Origin: JAKORR01 sp964608495
GTDB taxonomy: Bacteria; Armatimonadota; Zipacnadia; Zipacnadales; FEN-943
Assembly: GCA_964608495.1 (NCBI GenBank)
Contig: CAZSOQ010000064.1
Coordinates: forward strand, 1 to 24,113
Direction of reading: 5' to 3'
DNA length: 24,113 bases
The translations under genes and the position numbers were made by a program. How positions within the stretch are numbered: position 1 is the stretch's first letter; every line of letters starts with the position of its first letter. The notes beneath the pieces are model-generated. The model saw nothing but the letters and a program-made list of their open reading frames with translations, did no database searches and was not told the DNA's origin. Shown here piece by piece: positions 1-7,624 of this stretch.

Positions 1-1
1 G

Positions 2-979
2 TCCGTGCTGCTGCGCAAGCTGGCCAGCGTGGGGATCATGGCCGCCAAGAAGACCGAGCCCGCAACCCTGGGCTGGCTGCGCGAGCCCGTCTCCGTCCAT
101 GTCAACCGGCGCGAGCGCACCCAGGAGGGCATACGGCTGGGCCACAACCCCGAGGGTCTGACGCTGCCCTGGGTGGACGTGCTGGCTGTGCAGAGCACAT
201 CGGGCAAGCCCGTGGCGCGCTGGTTCTGCCATGCCGCTCACGCGGTCACCCTCGGCGGCGACAGTCTGCTCATCTCGGCGGACTGGCCGGGCTATGCGCA
301 GCGTGCCGTCCAGGGGGCGGAGCCGGGCACGACCGCGCTCTTCGCCCAGGGCTGCTGCGGCAACCTCAACTCTCACCCAAGGGGCACCTTCGAGATCGCC
401 GAGCGGCAGGGGTGGGTCATGGGCGGCGCCGTGATCAAGGCCGCCGCCCTGGCCGAGCAGAGCGCCGATGTGATCCTCGATCACGCCGCACAGGTCGTGA
501 ACCTGCCCCTGCAGGACCCGCCGCCGGTCGAGGAGGCCGAGAGGCTCCTGGCGGCGCACCAGGCGTCGCGCGACAGGGCCGGCGATGATACGGCATACCA
601 GATGCGCAAGACCCTCGACGGCTATGTGCGGTGGGCGGAGGACCTGGTGGACATGGCCAGGCGCGGGGCCACGGGCATGACCATCCCCTTCGAGGTCCAC
701 GCCGTGCGGATCGGCGAGGGGGTGGTGGTGGGGCTGCCCGGCGAGGTCTTCGCCGAGTACGCGATCAACATCGCCGAGCGGTCGCCTGCCCGGCAGACCG
801 TGGTCACGGCGTATACCAACGGCAACTTCGGCTACGTGCCCACCGAGGCCGCTTTCGCCGAGGGCGGCTATGAGGTGGACCATGCCTACTACTTCTACCT
901 GCCGACCATGCTGACGCCCGACTGCGAGCGGCTGGTCCTCGACGCCGCCGAGGGCCTGGTGGGCTCACTGTTCGACTGA
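2..979 (+). CDS. Neutral/alkaline ceramidase N-terminal-domain-like protein, 5'-truncated copy 1
   Basis: This is the 3' three quarters of a gene whose start lies left of the window; the frame is open from base 2. It aligns end to end with the neighbour at 1038-2351, at roughly two-thirds identity by eye. Shared blocks include the RWFCHAAH segment, the ISADW segment, QGCCGNLNSHPRGTFEIAE and GEVFAEYA near the C-terminus. These are features of the neutral/alkaline non-lysosomal ceramidase N-terminal domain family (metal-dependent hydrolase fold). The part carrying the HTHSGP metal motif is off the window. Substrate is unknown: most environmental members have no proven ceramidase activity. It lies 58 bases upstream of its paralogue on the same strand, so the two are probably co-transcribed after a local duplication. 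GTG at 5 is only the first possible start inside the window and should not be read as the true start. Confidence 0.85.
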   Translation, partial: SVLLRKLASVGIMAAKKTEPATLGWLREPVSVHVNRRERTQEGIRLGHNPEGLTLPWVDVLAVQSTSGKPVARWFCHAAHAVTLGGDSLLISADWPGYAQRAVQGAEPGTTALFAQGCCGNLNSHPRGTFEIAERQGWVMGGAVIKAAALAEQSADVILDHAAQVVNLPLQDPPPVEEAERLLAAHQASRDRAGDDTAYQMRKTLDGYVRWAEDLVDMARRGATGMTIPFEVHAVRIGEGVVVGLPGEVFAEYAINIAERSPARQTVVTAYTNGNFGYVPTEAAFAEGGYEVDHAYYFYLPTMLTPDCERLVLDAAEGLVGSLFD

Positions 980-1037
980 AGCGATCGGCCCCGGCCGAGC
1001 CTGGCGTGGGAGACCGATCCAGGAGGGACGACCGCCC

Positions 1038-2351
1038 ATGGGCAAGCTTACCGCGGGAGCAGCGCGCCTTTGTATCACGCCGCCGGTCGGTATCCGCATG
1101 GCAGGCTTCGCGGCGCGTCCCGGACCGTCCATCGGCATCCACGAGGACCTGTTCGCTAAGGCCCTCTACCTGTCCAACGGCGACGCGGCGGTGATCCTCG
1201 TCACCGCCGACATCATCGGGCTGGACTTCGATCAGGTGGCGCGGGTGCGCGAGCTCGTCCGCGACGAGCTGGACCTGCCGCCGGAAGCGGTGACGGTGAC
1301 CTGCAGCCATACCCACTCGGGGCCCCGCACCTACAGCCGCGACACCGAGGCGCCCCTCGAGCGTGCCTACACGGAGCTGATGCTGCGCAAGGTGGCCAGC
1401 GCCGCGATCCTGGCCGCCCGGGCCGCGGGGCCCGCCACGCTGGGATGGTCCCGCGAGGCTGTTTGCGTGCACTGCAACAGGCGCGAGCGGACGCCGCAGG
1501 GCATCATCCTCGGCTACAACCCCGATGGGATCACCCTCCCCTGGGTTGACGTGCTGTCCGTGAACAGGCCCGACGGGGAGCCCCTGGCCCGATGGTTCTG
1601 CCACGCGGCCCACGGGGTCACCCTCGGCCAGGACAGCGTGCTGATCTCGGCCGACTGGATGGGGTACGCGCAGCGCACGATCGAGGCCGTGGACCCGGGC
1701 GTGACGGCGCTCTTCGCCCAGGGCTGCTGCGGCAATCTGAACTCCCATCCGCGGGGGACCTTCGAGATCGCCGAGGCCCAGGGTCGGGCCGTGGCGGGCG
1801 CGGTGCTCAAGGCCGCGGCCCTGGCCGAGCACGGCGACGACGTGGCCCTCGCGTACGCGACGAGCAGCGTGGAGCTGCCACTGCAGGATGCACCGCCCGT
1901 CGAGGAGACGGCCAGGATCCTCGAGGAGGCGAGGGCGGTTCAGCAAGCAGAGACCGAGGACACGCCCGAACACCGACGCAGCATCAACGCTCATGCGGTA
2001 CGGTGGGCGGAGGGGCTGCACGACCTGGCCCAGCGCGGCGTCACAGGTCTGACCACCCCCTTCGGCCTGCACGCGCTGCGGGTGGGCGACACGGCCGTGG
2101 TGGGGCTGTCCGGCGAGGTCTTCGCCGAGTACGCCGTGAACATCGCCGGGCGGTCGCCCGCGGCCCACACGGTGGTCACGGCCTACAGCAACGGGCAGAT
2201 CGGCTACCTGCCGACCGCCGAGGCCTTCCCCGAGGGTGGGTACGAGGTGGCGCAGGCGTACCGCTATGCGCGCCCGACGATGCTGCACCCGGACTGCGAG
2301 GGCGTGGTCCTGGACGCGGCCGAGAGCCTGGTCGGGCGGCTGTTCGCCTGA
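1038..2351 (+). CDS. Neutral/alkaline ceramidase N-terminal-domain-like protein, copy 2 (complete)
   Basis: A 437-residue protein starting at ATG 1038, preceded by AGGAGG at 1021-1026. Residues 1-20 match the family opening (AGAARLCITPPVGIRMAGF). The conserved metal-binding-type motif SHTHSGP lies at about residues 90-96 (H91, H93), and a second histidine pair, FCHAAHGVTLG, at H189/H192. Family knowledge: neutral ceramidases are zinc amidases of about 650-700 residues that cleave the N-acyl bond of ceramide and are usually secreted. This protein is shorter, lacks the C-terminal immunoglobulin-like domain, and has no visible signal peptide, so a cytoplasmic hydrolase on another substrate is just as likely. 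The second member of a tandem pair; a hairpin at 2353-2372 follows the stop. Family confidence is high, substrate confidence low. Confidence 0.88.
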   Translation: MGKLTAGAARLCITPPVGIRMAGFAARPGPSIGIHEDLFAKALYLSNGDAAVILVTADIIGLDFDQVARVRELVRDELDLPPEAVTVTCSHTHSGPRTYSRDTEAPLERAYTELMLRKVASAAILAARAAGPATLGWSREAVCVHCNRRERTPQGIILGYNPDGITLPWVDVLSVNRPDGEPLARWFCHAAHGVTLGQDSVLISADWMGYAQRTIEAVDPGVTALFAQGCCGNLNSHPRGTFEIAEAQGRAVAGAVLKAAALAEHGDDVALAYATSSVELPLQDAPPVEETARILEEARAVQQAETEDTPEHRRSINAHAVRWAEGLHDLAQRGVTGLTTPFGLHALRVGDTAVVGLSGEVFAEYAVNIAGRSPAAHTVVTAYSNGQIGYLPTAEAFPEGGYEVAQAYRYARPTMLHPDCEGVVLDAAESLVGRLFA

Positions 2352-2352
2352 G

Positions 2353-2372
2353 CGGGGCGCTTGGTCGCCCCG
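2353..2372. terminator. GC-rich hairpin between convergent genes
   Basis: CGGGGCG (2353-2359) pairs with CGCCCCG (2366-2372) around a six-base loop. It sits immediately after the ceramidase-like stop and just before the PAP2 stop on the other strand, so it could end transcription from both sides. There is no clear T-tract, as is common in GC-rich genomes, so intrinsic termination is unproven. Confidence 0.4.
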
Positions 2373-2376
2373 GGGC

Positions 2377-3015
2377 TCAGAAGGACCACCGCAGGTCAAT
2401 AAGGGACAGCCCAACGTCCGGCAGCATCGGCTCGCTCGGCCCGAGGTCGGACAACAGCTCCTGCGGGCCGTCGGCGGGCGGGTCGCTGACGTGGAAGAGC
2501 AGGCCGTCCGAGGAGTCCAGCTCGAGGCGCGCGCAACCCCAGCCGACGACGGCTCCCGCCAGCGCCTGCGCCCAGGTATGGTGACGGCTCGCCCGTCGCG
2601 ACCAGGTCGTCAGCGCCGCGTATCCGTAGAAGGCTTCCTCGTGCGCGGGGTACTCATGGGCCAGCACGGTCACCAGCGCCCAGGCGGTGGCGGCGTGCCT
2701 GCTGGGCAGCCCGTCCTCGGCGGTCGGGTCACGCGGCCGGGGCTGATCGGTCACCTGCTTGATGATCTCGGCGACACCGTTGGCCAGGAGCTCGGCATTG
2801 GCCACGCGCCTCGCGGCGCGCCGGTCGCGGTACCTCCCGCTGAGGTAGAGCCCGATAGGCACGCCGAACCCCGCGGGCCGCAGCGTGTCGCTTACCCACT
2901 CCGCCACATTGCTGCCGGTCTTGAGCTTGGGATCGTCGGCGGCCACCTGCGCCCGCACGCCCGCGCAGGCGCCCAGCACCACCAAGAGGAAGGTAGCACA
3001 GCAGAGGCTTTTCAG
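2377..3015 (-). CDS. PAP2-family phosphatase-like (lipo)protein
   Basis: PAP2 (type 2 phosphatidic acid phosphatase) superfamily protein, facing the periplasm or anchored as a lipoprotein. The three family motifs are visible in order: K-x6-RP (KQVTDQPRP), PSRH in place of the usual PSGH, and SR-x5-H followed three residues later by Q where D is usual (SRRASRHHTWAQ). The nucleophilic His is kept but the supporting Asp is not, so activity is uncertain. Start: GTG 2985 is the first ordinary start but would cut a signal peptide in half. CTG at 3015 gives MKSLCCATFLLVVLGAC, a positive n-region, hydrophobic core and lipobox (LGAC), with AGAGGGA seven bases upstream; I prefer it, though CTG starts are rare. 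It lies 72 bases downstream of fixX on the same strand. A link to lipid or cell-wall phosphate chemistry is inference. Confidence 0.72.
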   Translation of the reverse strand: MKSLCCATFLLVVLGACAGVRAQVAADDPKLKTGSNVAEWVSDTLRPAGFGVPIGLYLSGRYRDRRAARRVANAELLANGVAEIIKQVTDQPRPRDPTAEDGLPSRHAATAWALVTVLAHEYPAHEEAFYGYAALTTWSRRASRHHTWAQALAGAVVGWGCARLELDSSDGLLFHVSDPPADGPQELLSDLGPSEPMLPDVGLSLIDLRWSF

Positions 3016-3087
3016 AAGACATCCCTCTCGCGGGCCGGAATCCCGTACCCGGCGCCGGCGCGACGGCCGACGCCCCGCGGGTCCCCA

Positions 3088-3366
3088 CTAACCGTACTTG
3101 AAGGACACGCCGAACCCGCCCCGTGGGTAGCGCCAGTCAAGGTTGCAGTCGGGGCACACGATCTTGCACACGCCGCACTCCACGCAATTCTCATAGGCGA
3201 TCTGCAGGTGGTCACCTTCCCAGGAGTACACCTCGGCAGGGCATCGGTTGATGCACTCCCGGGACTCGCACTGCTTGCACGTGTCCGGGTCCTTAAGGAC
3301 CAGATGCGATTCGTCATCTATCTCGTACTTCAGCAGGTATAGCTTGTCCACAAGGCCTTCGTTCAT
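3088..3366 (-). CDS. fixX: FixX ferredoxin-like protein
   Basis: A 92-residue ferredoxin-like protein. Cysteines at 30, 33, 38, 42 and 61, 64, 67, 71 (plus 74) form two cluster motifs; the second is the classic CVECGVCKIVCP. Length, the spacing of the first motif and the ending (DWRYPRGGFGVSFKYG) are typical of FixX. It accepts electrons from ETF and passes them through FixC to the quinone pool; FixX supplies the Fe-S domain that is fused to the C-terminus in the ETF-quinone oxidoreductases of mitochondria. ATG at 3366 has GGAGG about seven bases upstream. Last gene of the fixABCX set, 45 bases after fixC. Confidence 0.93.
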   Translation of the reverse strand: MNEGLVDKLYLLKYEIDDESHLVLKDPDTCKQCESRECINRCPAEVYSWEGDHLQIAYENCVECGVCKIVCPDCNLDWRYPRGGFGVSFKYG

Positions 3367-3411
3367 GGTCGTTCCTCCGACTTGCCCTGGGCGCCGAGGC
3401 CCAGCGTCGGC

Positions 3412-4746
3412 CTAGATCATCCGCAGGGCGTCCAGCGCGTCCCAGGCCATCCCGAACACCGACCTCGCCCTCAGCACCTGCCTGAGGATCCTCCATTCCT
3501 TCTCGCGCTTGGTCGCACCGTCCACCGTCAACATCTCCCGGGCGGCGTAGGTCGCCAGGTCCGGGTAGGCCCCCATCACGGCGCGGTGCCGCTCGGGGTA
3601 GCTCATGGCGCTGCGGTACTTGCGCAGGTCGCTGATGGTCGGCACCTCACGGTGGAGTCGGTGCCAGTAGTTGGCCAGCGTGCGGCGGGAGAAATCGCCC
3701 TTCTCGTGGGCCTGGATGGCGGTCTCCGCCGCCAGCTTGCCCGACCACATCGCGTGGTTCGAGCCCTCGCGGTGGACGGCGTTCACCAGCATGGCCGCGT
3801 CGCCGCAGACCATGACGCCGTCGCCGTAGACCTGGGGCATCCTGCTGTAGCCGCCCTCCGGGATCATGTGCGAGGAGTACTCGCGGACCTCGCCGCCGGC
3901 CACGAGCGGCGCGATCATCCTGTGGGCCTTGAGCCGCTGCAGCATGTCGTGCGGGGTGATGTCGGTCCGCACGTAGTCGGTCAGGGCGACGCCGATGCCC
4001 AGCGAGATCGTGTCCCTGTTGGTGTACAGCCAGCCCATGCCCAGCATCCGGGCCGAGCTGTCGCCGAACAGCTCGAAGGTGGCTCCCTCGTCGGGGCCGA
4101 GGTGGAAGCGGTCCTGGATGACCTCGGGCGGCAGGGCGATGACCTCCTTCGTCGTGGAGGACATGTCGTGCAGGTCAATATCGCCCTGCATGCCGAGCTG
4201 CTGGGTGAGCTGGGGGTTGACGCCCTCGCAGATGATCGTGACGGGAGCGTGGACATCGCCCTGAGGGCGTCCCGTCCTGACGCCGACCACTCTGCCGCCG
4301 TCGGTGAGCACCTCGTCCACCTTCGTGTTGGGCACCAGGAGGGCCCCGGCGGCGACGGCCTGTCGGGCGAACCAGGCATCCACGCGGGCGCGCAGCACGG
4401 TGAAGGCGTTGGGCGTATCCCCGGCGAAGCTGCTGCTGCGGTAGCCGATCTTCAAGGCCGACTCCTCGGTGAGGACCCACAGGTTCTGCTCGACGACGGG
4501 CCGCTCGATGGGCGCTTCGTGCCAGAACTCGCCGAAGACGTCGGAGGTGGGCCGGGCGTAGAGGACCCCGCCCATGACGTTCTTGCTGCCCGGGCGGCCG
4601 CGCTCGAGGATGATGGTGTTGAGGCCCGCACGGGCGCATAGGGTTCCCGCGGCCAGCCCGGAACAGCCCCCGCCGACGACGACTACGTCGAATTCCAGCC
4701 GGTCGGGTACCTCAGCCTGGGCGGTCGCCTCTTGCTCGCTTGGCAT
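3412..4746 (-). CDS. fixC: FixC, ETF:quinone oxidoreductase-like flavoprotein
   Basis: FAD-dependent oxidoreductase that takes electrons from the FixAB electron transfer flavoprotein and reduces quinone at the membrane. The N-terminus has the Rossmann FAD motif VVVVGGGCSGLAAG (glycines 25-30 region) followed by an acidic strand end (ILERG). A second FAD-contact block, VYGDGVMVCGDAAMLVNAV, lies in the middle, as in the GG-reductase/FixC family. At 444 residues it matches FixC, without the C-terminal ferredoxin domain of ETF-QO; fixX next door supplies that. Start: I prefer ATG 4746, with GGGAG 8-10 bases upstream. A TTG at 4770 in the same frame would overlap the fixB stop. It lies 20 bases after fixB, so the genes are surely one operon. 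Confidence 0.92.
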   Translation of the reverse strand: MPSEQEATAQAEVPDRLEFDVVVVGGGCSGLAAGTLCARAGLNTIILERGRPGSKNVMGGVLYARPTSDVFGEFWHEAPIERPVVEQNLWVLTEESALKIGYRSSSFAGDTPNAFTVLRARVDAWFARQAVAAGALLVPNTKVDEVLTDGGRVVGVRTGRPQGDVHAPVTIICEGVNPQLTQQLGMQGDIDLHDMSSTTKEVIALPPEVIQDRFHLGPDEGATFELFGDSSARMLGMGWLYTNRDTISLGIGVALTDYVRTDITPHDMLQRLKAHRMIAPLVAGGEVREYSSHMIPEGGYSRMPQVYGDGVMVCGDAAMLVNAVHREGSNHAMWSGKLAAETAIQAHEKGDFSRRTLANYWHRLHREVPTISDLRKYRSAMSYPERHRAVMGAYPDLATYAAREMLTVDGATKREKEWRILRQVLRARSVFGMAWDALDALRMI

Positions 4747-4766
4747 AGGGCTGGCTCTCCCTCGTG

Positions 4767-6110
4767 TCAACTGCTCGCGGCGGCCGACTCGGCCCCGGCG
4801 AGCAGGTCCTTCAGCTTGCCTTCTCGGGCCTGTCGCGCGAACTCGGGAAGGACCTCGTAGAGGTCGCCCACGATGCCATAGTCGGCTATCTGGAAGATTC
4901 TGGCGTTGGGATCGAGGTTAATGGCCACGATAATGTCGGATTGCTCCATTCCGACGCGGTGCTGGATGGCCCCGGAGATGCCGCAGGCCACGTAGAGGCG
5001 CGGGCGGACGGTTGTGCCCGTCTGCCCCACCTGATGCTCGTGGCTGATCCAGCCGGCGTCCACGGCGCCTCGTGACGCACCCACGACTCCGCCCAGTGCC
5101 TCAGCCACCTCGGCGATCAGCTTGAACCCGTCAGGCCCGCCCAGACCTCTGCCACCCGACACGATGACCTCCGCGTACTGCAGGTTGATCATCTCGCTCT
5201 CGTCGTCGGGCAGCCACTTCACGATCTTGGTGCGGACCTGGTCCTCCTGCATGGCGATCTGCTCGCGCACGATCCGCGCCTGGCGACCCTCGTCGCGGGG
5301 CAGAGCCCTCATGACGCGAGGGCGAACGGTGGCCATCTGGGGGCGATGGTGCTGGGTGAGGATCGTCGCCATCACGTTGCCGCCGAAGGCGGGTCGCGTC
5401 TGGCGCAAGTGCCCCGTCAGCTCGTCTATGTCCAGGCCCGTGCAGTCCGCCGTCAGGCCCGTGCCTACCTCGGTCGCCACCGACCCGGCCAGGTCACGCC
5501 CCGTCGTCGTCGCGCCCATCAGCAGGACCTCGGGCCGGTACTTGTGGATCAGGTCCACGATGCCTCGCGTGTAGGGGTCGGTGCGGTAGTCCGCCAGCAC
5601 AGGATCGTCCACCAGGTACACGACATCCGCCCCGTAGCGGGCCGCCTCCTGGGCCAGATGCTCCACCTGATGGCCCAGGACGAGCGCCGCCACGCGCTGG
5701 TTCCGGGCCTCCGCCAGGTCCGTCGCCTTGCCCAGCAGCTCCCAGGACACCAGGTGCGGCTCGCCGTGGCTGTGCTCCACCCATACCCACACGTCGGAGT
5801 AGTCGGCCAGCCCCCGGTGCAACTCCTCCTCCCGAGCGGCCTCAGCCGCCGCTGCCTCGGCCTCGGCGGCGGCTTCGACCTCAGCCTCGGGCTGCTCTTC
5901 CGCGGCGGCACCGGCGGGAAGCTCGATGGAAAAGCATTCCGTGGGGCAGACCTTCACGCACTTGCCGCAGACAATACAGGTTCCGTAGTCAACGACCGCG
6001 ATGCCGTCCACCATCTCGATGGCGTCCACCGGACACTCCGGCACGCACCGCTCGCAGCCGATGCATTTCTCCTTGATCATCCTGAGAGTGCCGCGCGGCT
6101 TCCTGGCCAT
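4767..6110 (-). CDS. fixB: FixB/EtfA with N-terminal 2x[4Fe-4S] ferredoxin domain
   Basis: Electron transfer flavoprotein alpha subunit, 447 residues, about 100 longer than usual. Residues 1-60 are a bacterial-type ferredoxin with cysteines 16, 19, 22, 26 and 45, 48, 51, 55. Residues about 65-100 are an Ala/Glu-rich linker. From about 104 the ETF alpha fold follows, with domain I (YSDVWVWVEH), the central QTRPAFGGNVMATI block and the C-terminal FAD-binding block (residues roughly 315-430) containing HQVGQTG and CGISGAIQH. Known relatives with a fused ferredoxin include the EtfA subunits of the caffeyl-CoA reductase and lactate dehydrogenase complexes of Acetobacterium; in fixABCX operons the fusion is less usual. 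Inference: the extra clusters carry electrons to or from soluble ferredoxin. ATG 6110 starts 29 bases after fixA. Confidence 0.93.
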   Translation of the reverse strand: MARKPRGTLRMIKEKCIGCERCVPECPVDAIEMVDGIAVVDYGTCIVCGKCVKVCPTECFSIELPAGAAAEEQPEAEVEAAAEAEAAAAEAAREEELHRGLADYSDVWVWVEHSHGEPHLVSWELLGKATDLAEARNQRVAALVLGHQVEHLAQEAARYGADVVYLVDDPVLADYRTDPYTRGIVDLIHKYRPEVLLMGATTTGRDLAGSVATEVGTGLTADCTGLDIDELTGHLRQTRPAFGGNVMATILTQHHRPQMATVRPRVMRALPRDEGRQARIVREQIAMQEDQVRTKIVKWLPDDESEMINLQYAEVIVSGGRGLGGPDGFKLIAEVAEALGGVVGASRGAVDAGWISHEHQVGQTGTTVRPRLYVACGISGAIQHRVGMEQSDIIVAINLDPNARIFQIADYGIVGDLYEVLPEFARQAREGKLKDLLAGAESAAASS

Positions 6111-6139
6111 GGAGCATCCTCTCGCTGGGTGGTTTAGGT

Positions 6140-6961
6140 CTATCCCGCGGCGGCCGGGTGGCCCAGCCGCTCGCGGAGCTTGCCTACCATCGCTGAGACT
6201 GTGGCCGCCGCCGTCTCACCCTCGACCATCTCGCCCGGCTCGCGTTCAGGCGGCGCGAACACCTTGGCCACGGCCGTGGCCGAGCCCTTGAGGCCGCAGC
6301 GCTCCGCGTCGGCCTCCAGGTCGGCGGGCCCCCATACCAGCGGCTCGTACCGCAGGGACCGGATGAGGTTGGGCAGGGAGGCGTAGCGGATCTCGTTCAT
6401 CTCCTCCACACAGGTCAGCAGGCAAGGGAGGGAGGTGGTGACGGTCTCGATGCCCTTCTCCAGGCGGCGATCAACGTCCACGGTGCGGGCCTGGAGGTCG
6501 AGGGAGGCGGTGCGGAGGGCGTAGGTGATCTGGGGAATTCCGAGGCGGCGGGCAATGCCTGGGCCCACCTGGGCCGTGTCGCCGTCTATCGCCTGCTTGC
6601 CGCACAGGATGAGCTGGGCCGGCCCCCACTCCTTCTCGGCCCGCCTGACCGCCAGGGCCAAGGTATAGCTGGTGGCCCAGGTGTCGGCGACGGCGAAGGC
6701 CCTGTCGGACACCAGTACGCCGCGGTCCGCGCCGATGGCGATGCAGTCGCGGACCGCCTCGGCAGCCTGGGGCGGCCCCATGCAGATGACGGTGACCTGG
6801 GCGTCCAGGCGCTCCTTGAGGCGGACGGCCTCCTCGCAGGCATGGGCGCAGTAGGGATTGAGGATCGAGGGCACACCTTCACGCACGAGGGCGCCTGTCT
6901 CCGGGTCTATGCGCACGTCGGTCGTGTCGGGCACCTGCTTGACGCACACAAGGATGTGCAC
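6140..6961 (-). CDS. fixA: FixA/EtfB, electron transfer flavoprotein beta subunit
   Basis: ETF beta subunit of 273 residues, partner of FixB. Hallmarks are the opening HILVCVKQVPDT, the block LCGKQAIDGDTAQVGP and the ETF beta signature around LPCLLTCVEEMNEIRYASLP. In FixABCX systems the FixAB heterodimer receives NADH electrons and bifurcates them to quinone (through FixCX) and to low-potential ferredoxin or flavodoxin; bifurcation itself is inferred from the operon type, not proven by residues. Start: GTG 6961 (GTG CAC ATC) has GGGGGAG five bases upstream and gives the family N-terminus; an in-frame upstream start at 7018 would add 19 unrelated residues. First gene of the operon; the 230 bases upstream separate it from the divergent tRNA cluster and must hold its promoter. 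Confidence 0.93.
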   Translation of the reverse strand: MHILVCVKQVPDTTDVRIDPETGALVREGVPSILNPYCAHACEEAVRLKERLDAQVTVICMGPPQAAEAVRDCIAIGADRGVLVSDRAFAVADTWATSYTLALAVRRAEKEWGPAQLILCGKQAIDGDTAQVGPGIARRLGIPQITYALRTASLDLQARTVDVDRRLEKGIETVTTSLPCLLTCVEEMNEIRYASLPNLIRSLRYEPLVWGPADLEADAERCGLKGSATAVAKVFAPPEREPGEMVEGETAAATVSAMVGKLRERLGHPAAAG

Positions 6962-7024
6962 ACTATCTCCCCCTGAGGAGTTGGGCCGAAGTGGAGAGGT
7001 CCACGCAAGCGTTGCCAAGACTAC

Positions 7025-7053
7025 ATCTTACCGGTGCGCGGTCGGGCGCACAA
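7025..7053 (-). promoter_or_regulatory. Possible sigma70-type promoter of fixABCX
   Basis: On the minus strand TTGTGC (7053-7048) and TAAGAT (7030-7025) are 17 bases apart, 64 bases before the fixA start. Both boxes match the consensus only partly (3/6 and 4/6). A stand-alone TTGGCA at 7018-7013 is an alternative -35 but lacks a good -10. Weak evidence. Confidence 0.25.
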
Positions 7054-7152
7054 GGCCGCCGGGTCGGGGATGCCCGCGGTCAGAGGCGCCGCGAGCGCCC
7101 CGCCGGTGCCTCAGGACGGCCGGGCGGGGCACGGGATCGGCAGGCAGGGGGC

Positions 7153-7181
7153 TTCAAAGGCCAGCCGACTCGTGCTACAAT
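7153..7181 (+). promoter_or_regulatory. Probable promoter of tRNA-Ser(GCT)
   Basis: TTCAAA (7153-7158) and TACAAT (7176-7181) are separated by exactly 17 bases. The -10 box matches 5/6 and the -35 box 4/6 of the sigma70 consensus. Transcription would begin near 7188, about four bases before the mature tRNA 5' end, typical of stable-RNA genes. Confidence 0.55.
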
Positions 7182-7191
7182 AGGTGACGGT

Positions 7192-7283
7192 GGAGAGGTG
7201 GCCGAGTGGCCGAAGGCACCCGCCTGCTAAGCGGGTAGGGGGCGTAAGTTCCCTCGTGGGTTCGAATCCCACCCTCTCCGCCA
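7192..7283 (+). tRNA. tRNA-Ser(GCT)
   Basis: Full class II cloverleaf: acceptor GGAGAGG (7192-7198) pairs with CCTCTCC (7273-7279), discriminator G 7280, encoded CCA 7281-7283. Anticodon stem CCCGC/GCGGG with anticodon GCT at 7226-7228, reading AGC/AGU. The long variable arm and the GGTTCGAATCC T arm are clear. Confidence 0.97.
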
Positions 7284-7284
7284 A

Positions 7285-7322
7285 GCGGGCTCCGTGTGGG
7301 AGCTCGCGGGTTTTGGTCTTTC
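7285..7322 (+). terminator. Intrinsic terminator after tRNA-Ser(GCT)
   Basis: GCGGGCTCC (7285-7293) pairs with GGAGCTCGC (7299-7307), nine pairs including one G-T, with loop GTGTG. It is followed by a T-rich run (7311-7322). It begins two bases after the tRNA CCA end, so this tRNA looks like its own transcription unit. Confidence 0.75.
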
Positions 7323-7332
7323 ACACAGGAGT

Positions 7333-7409
7333 GCGCCCGTAGCTCAGGTGGATAGAGCGTCGGTCTCCGGAACCGAAGGTCGCGCGTTCAAGTCGCGCCG
7401 GGCGTACCA
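7333..7409 (+). tRNA. tRNA-Arg(CCG)
   Basis: Acceptor GCGCCCG (7333-7339) pairs with CGGGCGT (7399-7405), with a G-T first pair; discriminator A 7406; encoded CCA 7407-7409. Anticodon stem TCGGT/ACCGA, anticodon CCG at 7367-7369, reading CGG. The D loop has the arginine identity base A20. Confidence 0.97.
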
Positions 7410-7502
7410 TATTTCGCAGCCAGGACCGGCCGGGCGTGGGATGCCCGCGACGGTCATGTTTGGTGCGGCTCGCGGGGGCCTGGAGTCTCTCGTTGCTTGG
7501 GT

Positions 7503-7578
7503 GCGCCCGTAGCTCAGCGGATAGAGCGCTGGCCTGCGGAGCCAGAGGTCCCGCGTTCAAATCGCGGCGGGCGTACCA
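7503..7578 (+). tRNA. tRNA-Arg(GCG)
   Basis: Acceptor GCGCCCG (7503-7509) pairs with CGGGCGT (7568-7574), discriminator A 7575, encoded CCA 7576-7578. Anticodon stem CTGGC/GCCAG with loop CTGCGGA gives anticodon GCG at 7536-7538, reading CGC/CGU directly. Most bacteria use an ACG anticodon deaminated to ICG for these codons, so this isoacceptor is unusual. Acceptor and D arms are nearly identical to those of the preceding tRNA-Arg(CCG), suggesting duplication. Confidence 0.95.
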
Positions 7579-7624
7579 TTCCTTCCGTCAACCTGTCCGC
7601 ACCGATTGCGGCTTGGCCAAGGTT

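Noticed and set aside
804..2414. 536-residue minus-strand frame opposite the ceramidase-like pair
   Set aside because: Antisense shadow of two conserved paralogues.
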